A stretch of DNA of 64,000 nt, taken from contig CAWHMD010000005.1 in assembly GCA_963830385.1 (NCBI GenBank), forward strand, positions 1,984,001 to 2,048,000, read 5' to 3'. This document shows, piece by piece, positions 23,000-31,813 of this stretch. The notes under the pieces are model-generated. The model was not told where the DNA came from. It made no database searches and worked only from the letters and a program-made list of their open reading frames with translations. The position numbers were made by a program, and so were the translations under genes. Every line of letters begins with the position of its first letter. Position 1 is the stretch's first letter. This DNA comes from Bog-532 sp963830385. GTDB taxonomy: Bacteria; Actinomycetota; Actinomycetes; Streptosporangiales; Streptosporangiaceae.

Positions 23000-23701
23000 T
23001 TACGAAATCCGCCGCTCGGCGTAGATGTTCTGCTGGAACCACGCCTGGCTGGTGCCGATGTGCAGGACAGCTGCCGCGTGGGCCATCTTCGGGTCGCGTG
23101 CCTGCAGGGCGCCAAGGATCTCAGCGTGCTGCAACACGGTCGAGGCGGCGGCTCCCGCTTCCCGGATTCCACGCCAGGCCCTCGCCCGCAGGGTCCTCGA
23201 GGACATGCTTCCGAGCAGAGATGCGATCGTGCTGTTGCCCGCTGCCTCGACGACCAGTTCGTGGAACCGCGCATCGTGGCGGACCAGCAAGGCCTCGTCG
23301 TCGGCGCACCGGCGCATCTGCTCCAGGATCTCGGCCAGCTCGGCTAGACGGTCCTCGCTGATCGTCTCGGCCGCCTTGGCCGTCGCGGCTGGCTCCAGGA
23401 GCATCCGGACCTCCCACAGCTCGGGCAGGCTCTCGTCCCGCATGAGATCGACGGCGAAGCCGATCCCTTCCAGCAGCAACTCCGGCCGCAGGCTGGTCAC
23501 GTACGTTCCGTCACCGCGCCGGACATCCAGCACCCGGGCCATGACCAGCGACCGAACCGCTTCCCGGGCCGTGCTGCGGGAGCAGCCCAGCATGACGGCC
23601 AGTTCCTGCTCGCGCGGCAGCCTGCTGCCCGGCTCAAGATCGCCGCGGACAATCAGGTCCCGGAGGTGCTCGATGGCTTGATCAATCAATGGAGCAGCCA
23701 T
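23000..23701 (-). CDS. GntR family transcriptional regulator, FCD type
   Basis: 233 aa. Winged HTH (LRDLIVRGDLEPGSRLPREQELAVMLGCSRSTAREAVRSLVMARVLDVRRGDGTYV) and FCD effector domain with likely metal/ligand residues (VRHDARFHELVVEAAGNSTIASLL ... AEILGALQARDPKMAHAAAVLHI). It is the last gene of the fucose operon (37 bases after the lactonase gene, same strand) and adjoins the GH76 promoter. A role as repressor of the fucose genes, induced by a fucose-derived acid, is the expected one but not shown. Confidence 0.92.
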   Translation of the reverse strand: MAAPLIDQAIEHLRDLIVRGDLEPGSRLPREQELAVMLGCSRSTAREAVRSLVMARVLDVRRGDGTYVTSLRPELLLEGIGFAVDLMRDESLPELWEVRMLLEPAATAKAAETISEDRLAELAEILEQMRRCADDEALLVRHDARFHELVVEAAGNSTIASLLGSMSSRTLRARAWRGIREAGAAASTVLQHAEILGALQARDPKMAHAAAVLHIGTSQAWFQQNIYAERRIS

Positions 23702-23737
23702 CTGATCCCCTCATCCCGGACATTGCCCTCCCAGACA

Positions 23738-24628
23738 TCAGCTGTTCCCACGGGATCGCGCAAAGGCCCGGTGCTGTAAATATCTCATGTTTGCGCCTCG
23801 GTCGATCGCGTACCAGTGCGCGGCCGTCTCGCCGAACACATTCGCCTTCTCTGCCTCGGACAGGCCGGCACAGGCGCTCTCGGCGAGTTCGATCGTGCGG
23901 TCGTAGTCGCAGGTGACAAGGCACACCGGCCAATCGGAGCCGAACATGACCCGGTCTGGCCCGAACGCCGACAGGAGCCGGTCGCAGTAGGGGCGCAGGT
24001 CGTCCAGGGATGGGTCGGCGGGGGCCTCGGTGACCAGCCCGGAGAGCTTGACCGCGACGTTCGGTGCGGCGGCGAGGTCAGCGATAAGGCGGCCCCACGG
24101 TTCGAGAAGGGCGTCGCGGATGGGTGGCTTGGCGCCATGGTCGAGTACGAACCGGACCTCTGGATGGCGGCGAACCGTTTCAATCGCCGCCGGCAGCTGG
24201 GCCGGGATGACCAGCAGGTCATAAGCCAGGCCAGCTGCCCCCACCGCGGCGATGCCGGCCTGAACCTCGCGGCGGGTCAGCCAGTACGGATCGGGTTCGT
24301 CCTGAACGAGGTGCCGGATACCAACCAGCTGCGGGGCAGCGAACTCGGCCAGGCGGCCGGCGACGCCGGGGGCGGTCAGATCCGTCCAGCCGACAACACC
24401 CGCGATGTCAGGGTCCGACGCAGCCAGGGCCAGCAGTTCCGGCGTCTCGTCAGCTACGGCCAGCGTCTGCACGACGACGGTGGCATCGATGTCGTGCCGC
24501 ACCAGGGACGGCCTGAGCTCATCGATGACGAAGCTGCGCTGGAGGACCGGGAAGTCTTTGGTCCACGGCTGGGGCCGGGCCCGGAGATCCCAGACGTGGT
24601 GGTGAGAGTCGATGCGCATGCGCTGCAT
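23738..24628 (-). CDS. Amidohydrolase-2 family lactonase (L-fucono-1,5-lactonase-like)
   Basis: 296 aa TIM-barrel hydrolase. N-terminal metal motif IDSHHHVWDL (H-x-H), YDLLVIPAQLPAAIETVRRHPEVRFVLDHGAKPPI (metal His), and FGSDWPVCLV with the catalytic Asp. L-fuconolactonases and L-rhamnonolactonases of COG3618 share this pattern. Downstream of the aldose dehydrogenase and in the same operon as fuconate dehydratase, it would open L-fuconolactone to L-fuconate. ATG 24628 has GGAGG 9 bases upstream; a GTG at 24634 overlapping the previous stop is the alternative start. Cytoplasmic. Confidence 0.85.
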   Translation of the reverse strand: MQRMRIDSHHHVWDLRARPQPWTKDFPVLQRSFVIDELRPSLVRHDIDATVVVQTLAVADETPELLALAASDPDIAGVVGWTDLTAPGVAGRLAEFAAPQLVGIRHLVQDEPDPYWLTRREVQAGIAAVGAAGLAYDLLVIPAQLPAAIETVRRHPEVRFVLDHGAKPPIRDALLEPWGRLIADLAAAPNVAVKLSGLVTEAPADPSLDDLRPYCDRLLSAFGPDRVMFGSDWPVCLVTCDYDRTIELAESACAGLSEAEKANVFGETAAHWYAIDRGANMRYLQHRAFARSRGNS

Positions 24629-24630
24629 GC

Positions 24631-25626
24631 TCACGGCCCTCCATGGACAACGGCGTCCAGCCGGGCCCACACCTCGTCATCGATCGGCACCTGCAGATGC
24701 TCGATAGCAGCGCCGATCTGAGGGATGGTGCTCAGGCCCACGACCACCGAGGCCACGGCCGGGTGCCGCAACGGGAACTGCAGGGCGGCGCGCGGCAGCG
24801 AGATCCCCGCGGCGTCGCAGACGTCCGCCAGCGCCCGGGCGCGCTCGAGCATCGGCCGCGGCGCCGGCTCATAGTTGAAGGTGGCGTCGGCGGCCGGACG
24901 CGGCCGGGCGAGCAGCCCGGAGTTGAACGGGGCCGCGGCCAGGACCGCGACCCCCCGTTCGGCGCACCGGTCGAGCAGGGGCTGCGCCGTCCGGTCGGCG
25001 AGGGTCCACCGGCCGGCGATCATCACGACGTCGACATCGGTCTCGTCGACGGCGCGGAGCGGTGCCTGCCATTGGTTCATGCCGACCCCGACCGCACCGA
25101 TGACGCCCTGCTCACGGAGCGAGACCAGGGCGGGAATGGCTTCGGCGACGGCCTGGTCGACGTAGTCGTCGGGGTCGTGGACGAGGACGATGTCGACGCG
25201 GTCGGCGCCGAGCCGTTCAAGGCTTGCTTCCAGGCTTCGCCGGACGCCGTCCGCGCTGTAGTCGCACACCCGGCGCAGGTCGTCGGGCACATCGAACCCG
25301 CCGTCGGCCAGGTCCGAACCGGTCGGGGCCGGGTTCGGCTCGAGCAGCCGCCCCACCTTCGTGGAAAGAATGAACTCGTTCCGGGGGCGGTCGCGCAACG
25401 CCGCTCCGACCCGCCGCTCGGAGAGACCGAGTCCATAGTGCGGAGCGGTGTCGAAGTAGCGGATGCCACGGTCCCAGGCGGCGGCCAGGTCGGCCGCGGC
25501 CTCCTCGTCGCCCCGGGCCTGCCAGAAGTTCCCCGGGGCCGCCCCGCCGAAGCCGATCGCGGTGACCTCCAGCGCGGTACGGCCGAGCCGGCGCGTCGCC
25601 AGGCCATGGTTGCTCATGGTGCTCAT
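24631..25626 (-). CDS. Aldo/keto reductase, L-fucose (D-threo-aldose) 1-dehydrogenase-like
   Basis: 331 aa. AKR barrel with catalytic Tyr in FDTAPHYGLGLSERRVG, Lys in LSTKVGRLLEPN, and VDIVLVHDPDDY; the C-terminal NADP-binding segment VASVVVGLSTIPQIGAAIEHL is present. This architecture matches the AKR group with D-threo-aldose 1-dehydrogenase activity (L-fucose, D-arabinose). The neighbours (fucosidases, lactonase, fuconate dehydratase) strongly support oxidation of L-fucose at C1. The ATG overlaps the stop of the fucosidase gene (TGATG). Confidence 0.87.
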   Translation of the reverse strand: MSTMSNHGLATRRLGRTALEVTAIGFGGAAPGNFWQARGDEEAAADLAAAWDRGIRYFDTAPHYGLGLSERRVGAALRDRPRNEFILSTKVGRLLEPNPAPTGSDLADGGFDVPDDLRRVCDYSADGVRRSLEASLERLGADRVDIVLVHDPDDYVDQAVAEAIPALVSLREQGVIGAVGVGMNQWQAPLRAVDETDVDVVMIAGRWTLADRTAQPLLDRCAERGVAVLAAAPFNSGLLARPRPAADATFNYEPAPRPMLERARALADVCDAAGISLPRAALQFPLRHPAVASVVVGLSTIPQIGAAIEHLQVPIDDEVWARLDAVVHGGP

Positions 25627-27167
25627 CAGTCGATGATGGCCGACTCGGCCCGCGGCGGCGGCCCGGCGGGCCGCAGGTCGATGCGCAGCACGCCGACCGC
25701 CGACGTGCTCGGCCGCGCCGGCAACCTCACGGTCAGCCCGTTGGCATCACGGCTGAACTGGAGCTCGGAGTCCACACCGAGAAGGCGGACCGCGGCGACA
25801 TCGCCATCGAACAGGCGCAGCGTGGTGGCCAGCGAGCGGATCCGCACTTCGGTGACGTCGTGCGGGAGGTTCAGCACCGTGCCGTAGAGCGTGTCGTCGC
25901 GGGTGGTGAAGCGAATGTCTTCCGTGGTGAACGCGGGAGGAGCGGAATCGGTGAACGACCCGGCGGGAGGCATGGTCGGGCCTTCGCCGTGAACAAGCCA
26001 CGGCCGGGTGCCGTAGATCGCCTCACCGTTGACCGACATCCACTCGCCGATCCCCTCCAGCAACTGACGTTCGGCTGGATCAATGGTGCCGTCCGGGCGG
26101 GGGCCGATGTTGAGGAGCAGCACACCGTTCTTGCTGACGGCGTCGACGAGGTCGATGACGATCTCGTCGGCGGTTTTGTAGTCGTTCTCGGTGAGGTAGG
26201 CCCAGGCGACCCGGGAGGTTGAGCTGTCGTTCTGGAAAGGCAGTGGTGAGATGCCCCGTGTGCCGCCGCGCTCGATGTCGTACACCGCCGTGCCGGGCTC
26301 GAACGCTTCCCACTTGTAGTTGATCACGGCGCCGTGCCCGGCGGCGGTGGCATGGTTGTAGAAATAGGCCGCGAACTTGCGCCGGTAAGGCTCGAAGGCA
26401 GGTTCTTCTATCCACCAGTCGAACCAGACGAGCTCGGGGTCGTAGCGCTCGACCAGTTCGACGGTGCGCGCGAGCCAGTCGTCGAGGAACGCCTGGTCCG
26501 GCTGGGTGCTTTTCGGTTCGGCCGGGCCATAGAGGTCCGCCCACTCGGGATCTCGCACGTCGCTGTCGAACCTGGTGCCGCCGTTGAAGAACCACCAGTG
26601 CTCCGCGCGATGACTGGACAGCCCGAAGTGCAGGCCCTCGGCGGCGGCGGCCGCCTTGAGCTCGCCGAGCAGGTCCCGGCGGGGTCCGATGCGGGTGGCG
26701 CTCCACCGGGAAAGGCCGGTCTGCCCGAGGTGGTAGCCGTCGTGGTGCTCGGCGACCGGCACGACGTAGCGGGCCCCGGCGCGGCGGATCAGAGTCATCC
26801 AGTCGGCGGCGTCGAAGCTGGCCGCGGTGAACTGCGGCAGGAAGTCCTTGAAACCGGCGACGGCCTGGTCGCCGTAGGCCTGCCGGTGGTGCCGGTACTC
26901 GGGGGTGCCGTCGAGGTACATCGTCCGCGGGTACCACTCAGTGCCGTAGGCCGGGACCGAGGCCGCGAGCCAGTGGATGAAGATCCCGAACTTCCCGTCG
27001 ATGTACCAGTCCGGGGCGCGGTAGCCCGACAGGGATTCCCACGTCGGGGCGAATGGGCCGCGCCCGATGGTCTTGTCAGCCGCGTCGAGGATCTGGCGGC
27101 GCCGGTCAGCCACCGCGTGCGGGTCGAGCGGCGCCGGGAAAGCCGTCCGGCCGGTGAGCCCGCTCAT
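25626..27167 (-). CDS. Alpha-L-fucosidase, GH29 (first of two)
   Basis: 513 aa. GH29 catalytic domain: WYIDGKFGIFIHWLAASVPAYGTEWYPR, VPVAEHHDGYHL, and nucleophile Asp250 in DPELVWFDWWIEEP. The barrel ends with NGVLLLNIGPRPDGTID, and residues ~400-513 form the C-terminal beta-sandwich. No signal peptide, so it hydrolyses imported fuco-oligosaccharides in the cytoplasm. The gene overlaps both fuconate dehydratase (ATGA) and the aldose dehydrogenase gene. It differs clearly from the shorter GH29 at 31814, so the two probably have different linkage preferences. Confidence 0.93.
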   Translation of the reverse strand: MSGLTGRTAFPAPLDPHAVADRRRQILDAADKTIGRGPFAPTWESLSGYRAPDWYIDGKFGIFIHWLAASVPAYGTEWYPRTMYLDGTPEYRHHRQAYGDQAVAGFKDFLPQFTAASFDAADWMTLIRRAGARYVVPVAEHHDGYHLGQTGLSRWSATRIGPRRDLLGELKAAAAAEGLHFGLSSHRAEHWWFFNGGTRFDSDVRDPEWADLYGPAEPKSTQPDQAFLDDWLARTVELVERYDPELVWFDWWIEEPAFEPYRRKFAAYFYNHATAAGHGAVINYKWEAFEPGTAVYDIERGGTRGISPLPFQNDSSTSRVAWAYLTENDYKTADEIVIDLVDAVSKNGVLLLNIGPRPDGTIDPAERQLLEGIGEWMSVNGEAIYGTRPWLVHGEGPTMPPAGSFTDSAPPAFTTEDIRFTTRDDTLYGTVLNLPHDVTEVRIRSLATTLRLFDGDVAAVRLLGVDSELQFSRDANGLTVRLPARPSTSAVGVLRIDLRPAGPPPRAESAIID

Positions 27168-28507
27168 CGAGGGAGGCCCACGGAGGAGGCGGACGCTTGC
27201 ATGCTCCCGGCCCAGTACTCGCCGTCCGGATAGCGATAGGCGGTCATCGTGGCCGGGAAGATTTCGATGCTGTACCCGGGCTTGGCTGGAACCCGGTACG
27301 CACCGTCGTTGATGACGACCGGGTCGACGAAATGCTCATGGAGGTGGTCGACGTACTCGATCATCCTGTTCTCCAGGGAAGCGCTGACGCACACGTAGTC
27401 GAAGATCGACAGGTGCTGGACGTACTCGCAGAGGCCGACGCCTCCGGCGTGGGGGCAGACCGGCACGCCGAATTTCGCGGCCATCAGCAGGATCGGGACG
27501 ATCTCGTTGATGCTGGCCACGCGGCAGCTGTCGACCTGGCAGAAGTCGATGGCCCCGCCCTGCAGCAGCTGCTTGAACATCACGCGGTTGTGAACGTGCT
27601 CACCGGTGGCGACTCCGACCCCGGTTCCGGCCAGGCCGTCCCGGACCTTGCGATGGCCGACGACGTCGTCGGGACTGGTCGGCTCCTCAATCCAGCGCGG
27701 ACGGAACTGAGCGAGGTCACGTACCCAGGAGATGGCCTGGTCGACCTCCCACACCTGATTGCAGTCGATCATCAGGCCGAGATCCGGGCCGAGCTCTTCG
27801 CGGGCAATGCCCAGGCGGCGGATGTCGTCTTCCAGACGGGCGCCGACCTTGAGCTTCACGTCCCGGAACCCACCGGTGACCGCCTCCCGGACCAGGCGCC
27901 GCAGCTTCTCGTCGGGGTAGCCGAGCCACCCCGGTGAGCTGTTGTAGGCCGGGTACCCGCTGCGCTTCAGCTCGGCGATGCGGTCGGCGCGGGTGGGCGC
28001 CAGCGCCGCAAGCATCGCCACGGCCTCCTCCGGGGTGATCGCGTCGCTGAGGTAGCGGAAGTCGCAGGCCTCGACCAGCGCCTGCGGAGACATCGTTGAC
28101 AGCAGCTGCCAGACCGGCATCCCGGCGTGACGGGCCATCAGGTCCCAGGCAGCGTTGAGCACCGCGGCGATGGACAACTGGACCGCGCCCTTCTCGGGGC
28201 CGAGCCAGCGCCACTGAGAGTCGTTGACGAGCTCACGGTAGAACTGCCCTATCCCGCCGCTGGCCAGGTCGGTGACATCGCGGCCGGCCAGCTTGGCCGC
28301 GAACCGCTCGGCGATCGATGCGCACACGTCGTTGCCGCGCCCGATCGTGAAGGTCAGGCCATACCCGCACAGGCCGGGGGTGTCGGTGTCGAGGATGACG
28401 TAGGCGGCCGAGTAGTCACCGTCCGGGTTCATCGCGTCGGAGCCATCCATCGTGGCCGAGGTGGGAAACCTCAAATCGAGCACGCGGGAGGACGTGATCA
28501 CGGGCAT
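27164..28507 (-). CDS. fucD: L-fuconate dehydratase (enolase superfamily)
   Basis: 447 aa, the usual FucD length. Active-site elements: VKLKVG (Lys218, Lys220), MIDCNQVW (Asp248, Asn250), WIEEPTSPDD (Glu274), TGEHVHNR (Glu303) and CPHAGGVGL (His353), with IPEHL-type capping N-terminus DGSDAMNPDGDYSAAYV. Positions correspond within two residues to the characterised Xanthomonas FucD (Lys220, His351), and the substrate-loop segments are family-like. It converts L-fuconate to 2-keto-3-deoxy-L-fuconate. The start overlaps nothing upstream (9-base gap to the permease gene); the stop overlaps the fucosidase start. Confidence 0.92.
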   Translation of the reverse strand: MPVITSSRVLDLRFPTSATMDGSDAMNPDGDYSAAYVILDTDTPGLCGYGLTFTIGRGNDVCASIAERFAAKLAGRDVTDLASGGIGQFYRELVNDSQWRWLGPEKGAVQLSIAAVLNAAWDLMARHAGMPVWQLLSTMSPQALVEACDFRYLSDAITPEEAVAMLAALAPTRADRIAELKRSGYPAYNSSPGWLGYPDEKLRRLVREAVTGGFRDVKLKVGARLEDDIRRLGIAREELGPDLGLMIDCNQVWEVDQAISWVRDLAQFRPRWIEEPTSPDDVVGHRKVRDGLAGTGVGVATGEHVHNRVMFKQLLQGGAIDFCQVDSCRVASINEIVPILLMAAKFGVPVCPHAGGVGLCEYVQHLSIFDYVCVSASLENRMIEYVDHLHEHFVDPVVINDGAYRVPAKPGYSIEIFPATMTAYRYPDGEYWAGSMQASASSVGLPR

Positions 28508-28516
28508 GGCTGGTGC

Positions 28517-29413
28517 TCACCGCCCCCCGAACGCACCGAAGGCCAGCCCCTTGACGAGGTATTTCTGGAGCGCGATGACCAGGACGAGGGTGGGCACGAT
28601 CGCTATCGCCGCCCCCGCCATCATGTAGCTCCAGTACGAGCCGTACTGGCCCTGGAGCTCGCTGAGCCCCAGGTTGAGGGTGTAGAGGTTCTCGTTCTGC
28701 GTCGCTACCAGCGGCCACAGGAACTCGCCCCACATGGCGATGAACGTAAAGACGGCCAGGACGGCGACGCCGGCGCGTACGAGCGGGAGCATGACGCGCA
28801 GGAAGATCCACAACTCGGATGCGCCGTCAAGACGTGCGGCCTCACGGAGTTCTTCAGGCGTGGTCCGGAAGAACTGCCGCATCAAGAAGGTCCCGAACGC
28901 AGTGAATGCGAGCGGGAAGATGAGGCCGAGGTAGGTGTTGTAAATGTGCAGCGATTTGGAAATCAGGAACAACGGGACCAGCGTGGCGCTGGCGGGAATG
29001 AGCAGCGTGGCCACGTAGAGACCGAACAGCTTGTCCCGGCCGGGGAACCTCAGGCGCGCGAAGGCATACCCCGCGGTGGTCGAGGCGACCAGGACGACAA
29101 GGACGTCGCCTATGGACATGATGAGGCTGTTGATCAGGAACCGGCCGAACGGGAAGAAATCCCATGCCTGCCTGAAGTTTCCCCAGTTCCAGCTGTACCC
29201 GAAGAAGAAATTGCTCGTGATGGCGTTGCTCTCGGGCTTCAGCGCCGTTGCCAGCATCCACAAGAACGGGAACAGGCATACGAAGGCCGCGGCCCAGATG
29301 ATGAGGTTCAGTACCACGCGCCGGATGGACCGGGTGACCCGCCGGCGCGACCTCGCGGTCCGCCCGGCCGCCCGCTCACCGGGGGCGGCTATCCGTACAG
29401 AATCAGTGCTCAT
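28517..29413 (-). CDS. Sugar ABC transporter permease (MalG type), fucoside importer
   Basis: 298 aa, six predicted membrane spans (first: VLNLIIWAAAFVCLFPFLWMLATAL). The EAA motif, ELREAARLDGASELWIFLRVMLPL, contacts the ATPase. C-terminus ALQKYLVKGLAFGAFGGR is typical of MalG/UgpE proteins. The gene overlaps its MalF-type partner by 11 bases. No ATPase gene is present in the operon; a shared MsiK-like ATPase, as in other actinobacteria, is likely. Confidence 0.93.
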   Translation of the reverse strand: MSTDSVRIAAPGERAAGRTARSRRRVTRSIRRVVLNLIIWAAAFVCLFPFLWMLATALKPESNAITSNFFFGYSWNWGNFRQAWDFFPFGRFLINSLIMSIGDVLVVLVASTTAGYAFARLRFPGRDKLFGLYVATLLIPASATLVPLFLISKSLHIYNTYLGLIFPLAFTAFGTFLMRQFFRTTPEELREAARLDGASELWIFLRVMLPLVRAGVAVLAVFTFIAMWGEFLWPLVATQNENLYTLNLGLSELQGQYGSYWSYMMAGAAIAIVPTLVLVIALQKYLVKGLAFGAFGGR

Positions 29414-30365
29414 AGTGCACCAGCCTTCGCTGAAGCATGAACATCAGCCCGGTGACGATGAGGATCATGAAAGCCAGCAGAACCGCGATTGCCGATCCGT
29501 CACCCAGGCGGAAGTACTGGAATGCATCGTCATAAAGCTGCAGGACGAGGGTGGTCGATGAATTGCCGGGACCGCCGTTGGTCAAGATGTAGGCCTGGGT
29601 GAACACCTGGAATGAGGTGATCAGCGTCATCAGGGTCCCGAAGAAGATCAGGGGCGACAGCAGCGGCAAGGTGATCTTGAAGAACTGGCGGATCGGCCCG
29701 GCCCCATCGATCGATGCGGCGTCGTACATCGTGTCGGGAATGTTGGTCATGCCGGCCACGAAGAGGATCATGTTGTAGCCGAATCCCAGCCACACCGACA
29801 TGATGATGATGGAGGGCATCGACCAGTCGCTGGAGCTCAGCCACGGGACCGGGCCGAGGCCGAACCAGCCGAGCACCGTGTTGAAGATGCCGTTCTGGTT
29901 GTAGATCAGGGCCCACAGCAGCGAACTGGCCACGAGCGGGGTCACCACGGGCAGGAAGAAGACAATCCGAAGAAACGCCTTGCCCTTGACGGCCCGCACG
30001 CGCGGGCCGAGGAGCGCCGCCAGCGTCAGGGACACGATCAGGTTGAGTGGCACGTAGGCGCCGACGAAGTACAGGACGTTGAGCACGATCCGCCAGAAGC
30101 CGAAGCTGCTGAGGACGTTGCCGTAGTTGTGGAGCCCGACGAACCGTGTCTGTCCCCCCTGCAGGGGCCAGTTGAAGAAGGACACGTAGATCGCCAGGGC
30201 CATGGGGATCAACGTGAACAGCGTGAAGCCGGTCAGGTTGAACGACAGGAACCCGGCCGCGGCGCGGGTGTCGCGGTTCAGCCGCCGCGGGCGGCGCCCG
30301 GGCGCGGGCCGGCCGGTGAGGCCAGCCCGCGACCGGGAATCGAGCACACCAGTTCTGCTCGCCAT
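29403..30365 (-). CDS. Sugar ABC transporter permease (MalF type), fucoside importer
   Basis: 320 aa, six membrane spans beginning with GFLSFNLTGFTLFTLIPMALAIYVSFFNW. The EAA loop reads TMYDAASIDGAGPIRQFFKITLPLLSP. A short Arg-rich cytoplasmic N-terminus precedes it (GRPAPGRRPRRLNRD). ATG 30365 lies 9 bases downstream of the binding-protein gene. Forms the heterodimeric channel with the 28517-29413 permease. Confidence 0.93.
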   Translation of the reverse strand: MASRTGVLDSRSRAGLTGRPAPGRRPRRLNRDTRAAAGFLSFNLTGFTLFTLIPMALAIYVSFFNWPLQGGQTRFVGLHNYGNVLSSFGFWRIVLNVLYFVGAYVPLNLIVSLTLAALLGPRVRAVKGKAFLRIVFFLPVVTPLVASSLLWALIYNQNGIFNTVLGWFGLGPVPWLSSSDWSMPSIIIMSVWLGFGYNMILFVAGMTNIPDTMYDAASIDGAGPIRQFFKITLPLLSPLIFFGTLMTLITSFQVFTQAYILTNGGPGNSSTTLVLQLYDDAFQYFRLGDGSAIAVLLAFMILIVTGLMFMLQRRLVHYEH

Positions 30366-30374
30366 TTCCGCGCC

Positions 30375-31703
30375 TTACCCTCCGCTGCCCGGCAGGATCG
30401 AGCTCAGGTCGCCCGGAGACACGCCCTTGCCTGTGCCGGAGGCCGCCGCCACTTCCTGGGCGTATTGCTGAGCGCTGATCTGACCGGACAGGACCAGTGG
30501 CGTGTCCTTCGACAGCGCCGTCTGGAATTGCGCCCAGTTGGTCGTGACCTCCTGCGGCTCTGCCTTCTTCAGCGCCGTCGTTATCGCGGCCTCGGTGTCG
30601 GCGCCGGCGAAGTTGCCCCACGAGTTGTCGGCGGCGAGCCGCGCCGGGAACGCCCGGCCCTGGCTGCCGGCGTAGGCCAGAGCTTCCTGGTTGACCAGCA
30701 CGGTCAATGCCTTGAAGGCGGCATCGGGGGTCTTGCAGTCCTTGGTGATGCCGAAACCGGAGCCCTCGTTGTACGAATGCACCCCGTCAGGTCCGGCCGG
30801 GAACTCGACCCAGCCCACGGGGAAACTGGACTGGCCCTTGATGTCGATCAGGTCCCAGGGGCCGTTGACTTCCATTCCGACCTTGCCGGTGTCGAACTCC
30901 TGACTGGACCAGCCGGGCGCCGTGGAGTAAGGCGGGGTCACATGGTCCTGATAGGAGAGCTCGGCCTGGTCCTGGATGCCCTTCACGAAGGCCGGGTTGG
31001 TGACGTTGAACTGGCCATTCTGGACGTAGGCGTCGGGAGTGCCGCTGAGGTCGTAGGCCAGCTCCAGGGAAAGGGCGGTTCCGCCCAGGGTCACCGGCAG
31101 GTATCCGTAGTCACCGCCACCGGTCAGCTTCTTGGCGTCCTGAACAAACTGCGCCCACGTCCAGCCGGGCTGCGGGTATGGCACACCCTTGGCCTTGAAC
31201 AGGGCCTTGTTGTAGGTGACCACGACGGGCCCGAAGTCGTACGGCAGGGCGAGTAGGTTGCCGTTCGAGGACAGCTCCTTGATCATGGTCGACTCGAAGG
31301 GCGACAGGCTGTACTTGTACTTCTTGATCAGGGAGTTCAGCGGCATGAACAGGTTGCCCACCGACCCGACGTAGCCGTACTGCAGCCCGGCGATGCAGGG
31401 CATCGAGTGCGTCGACGCCTCGATCGGCAACTTGGTCCAGAAGTTCGTGAAGCTGGTGGTGGTCAGCGACACGCTGAGGTTCGGGTAGGCCTTCGGGACC
31501 AGGTCGGCGTTGTGCTTCCAGACGGCGGCCTCGCCCGGGCTTCCCACCCAGAAGGACCAGCTGATGTTCCCGGAAGGGCCCGAACTCGACCCGCCCGAAC
31601 CGCCGGAACTGCAGGCGGCCACCAGCACCGCTGCCGCCGCCGCAACGGCGCCGAGCGCGTAGCGCACGCTGCGAGGTCTTTTGCCCGTTGCCTTTCTCAT
31701 CAT
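30375..31703 (-). CDS. Extracellular sugar-binding lipoprotein of the fucoside ABC importer
   Basis: 442 aa, family 1 solute-binding protein. Basic n-region, hydrophobic AVAAAAAVLVAAC with lipobox LVAAC (Cys ~31), then a Gly/Ser linker and ISWSFWVGSPGEAAVWKHN. The mature protein shows the usual two-lobe pattern (YGYVGSVGNLFMPLNSLIKKY, FSVGWVEFPAGPDG-like SFPVGWVEFPAG). GGGAG precedes ATG 31703 by 9 bases. It lies between the fucosidase gene and the permeases, which suggests fucose-containing oligosaccharides as ligand. Confidence 0.92.
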   Translation of the reverse strand: MMRKATGKRPRSVRYALGAVAAAAAVLVAACSSGGSGGSSSGPSGNISWSFWVGSPGEAAVWKHNADLVPKAYPNLSVSLTTTSFTNFWTKLPIEASTHSMPCIAGLQYGYVGSVGNLFMPLNSLIKKYKYSLSPFESTMIKELSSNGNLLALPYDFGPVVVTYNKALFKAKGVPYPQPGWTWAQFVQDAKKLTGGGDYGYLPVTLGGTALSLELAYDLSGTPDAYVQNGQFNVTNPAFVKGIQDQAELSYQDHVTPPYSTAPGWSSQEFDTGKVGMEVNGPWDLIDIKGQSSFPVGWVEFPAGPDGVHSYNEGSGFGITKDCKTPDAAFKALTVLVNQEALAYAGSQGRAFPARLAADNSWGNFAGADTEAAITTALKKAEPQEVTTNWAQFQTALSKDTPLVLSGQISAQQYAQEVAAASGTGKGVSPGDLSSILPGSGG

Positions 31704-31813
31704 TGCCGTTGTCTCCCTTCATCAGGGCCGCGTTTTGCCGCCGCGCGAGTTGTCTCGGGTATGGCTGAGGCACGTACGGCTGCTGGCGCGCACGTGCTGG
31801 TGGACGTGCTGGC

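Noticed and set aside
28127..29440. Long plus-strand frame opposite fuconate dehydratase and a permease
   Set aside because: Antisense shadow, rich in Gly/Arg/Glu/Asp, without RBS or domain.
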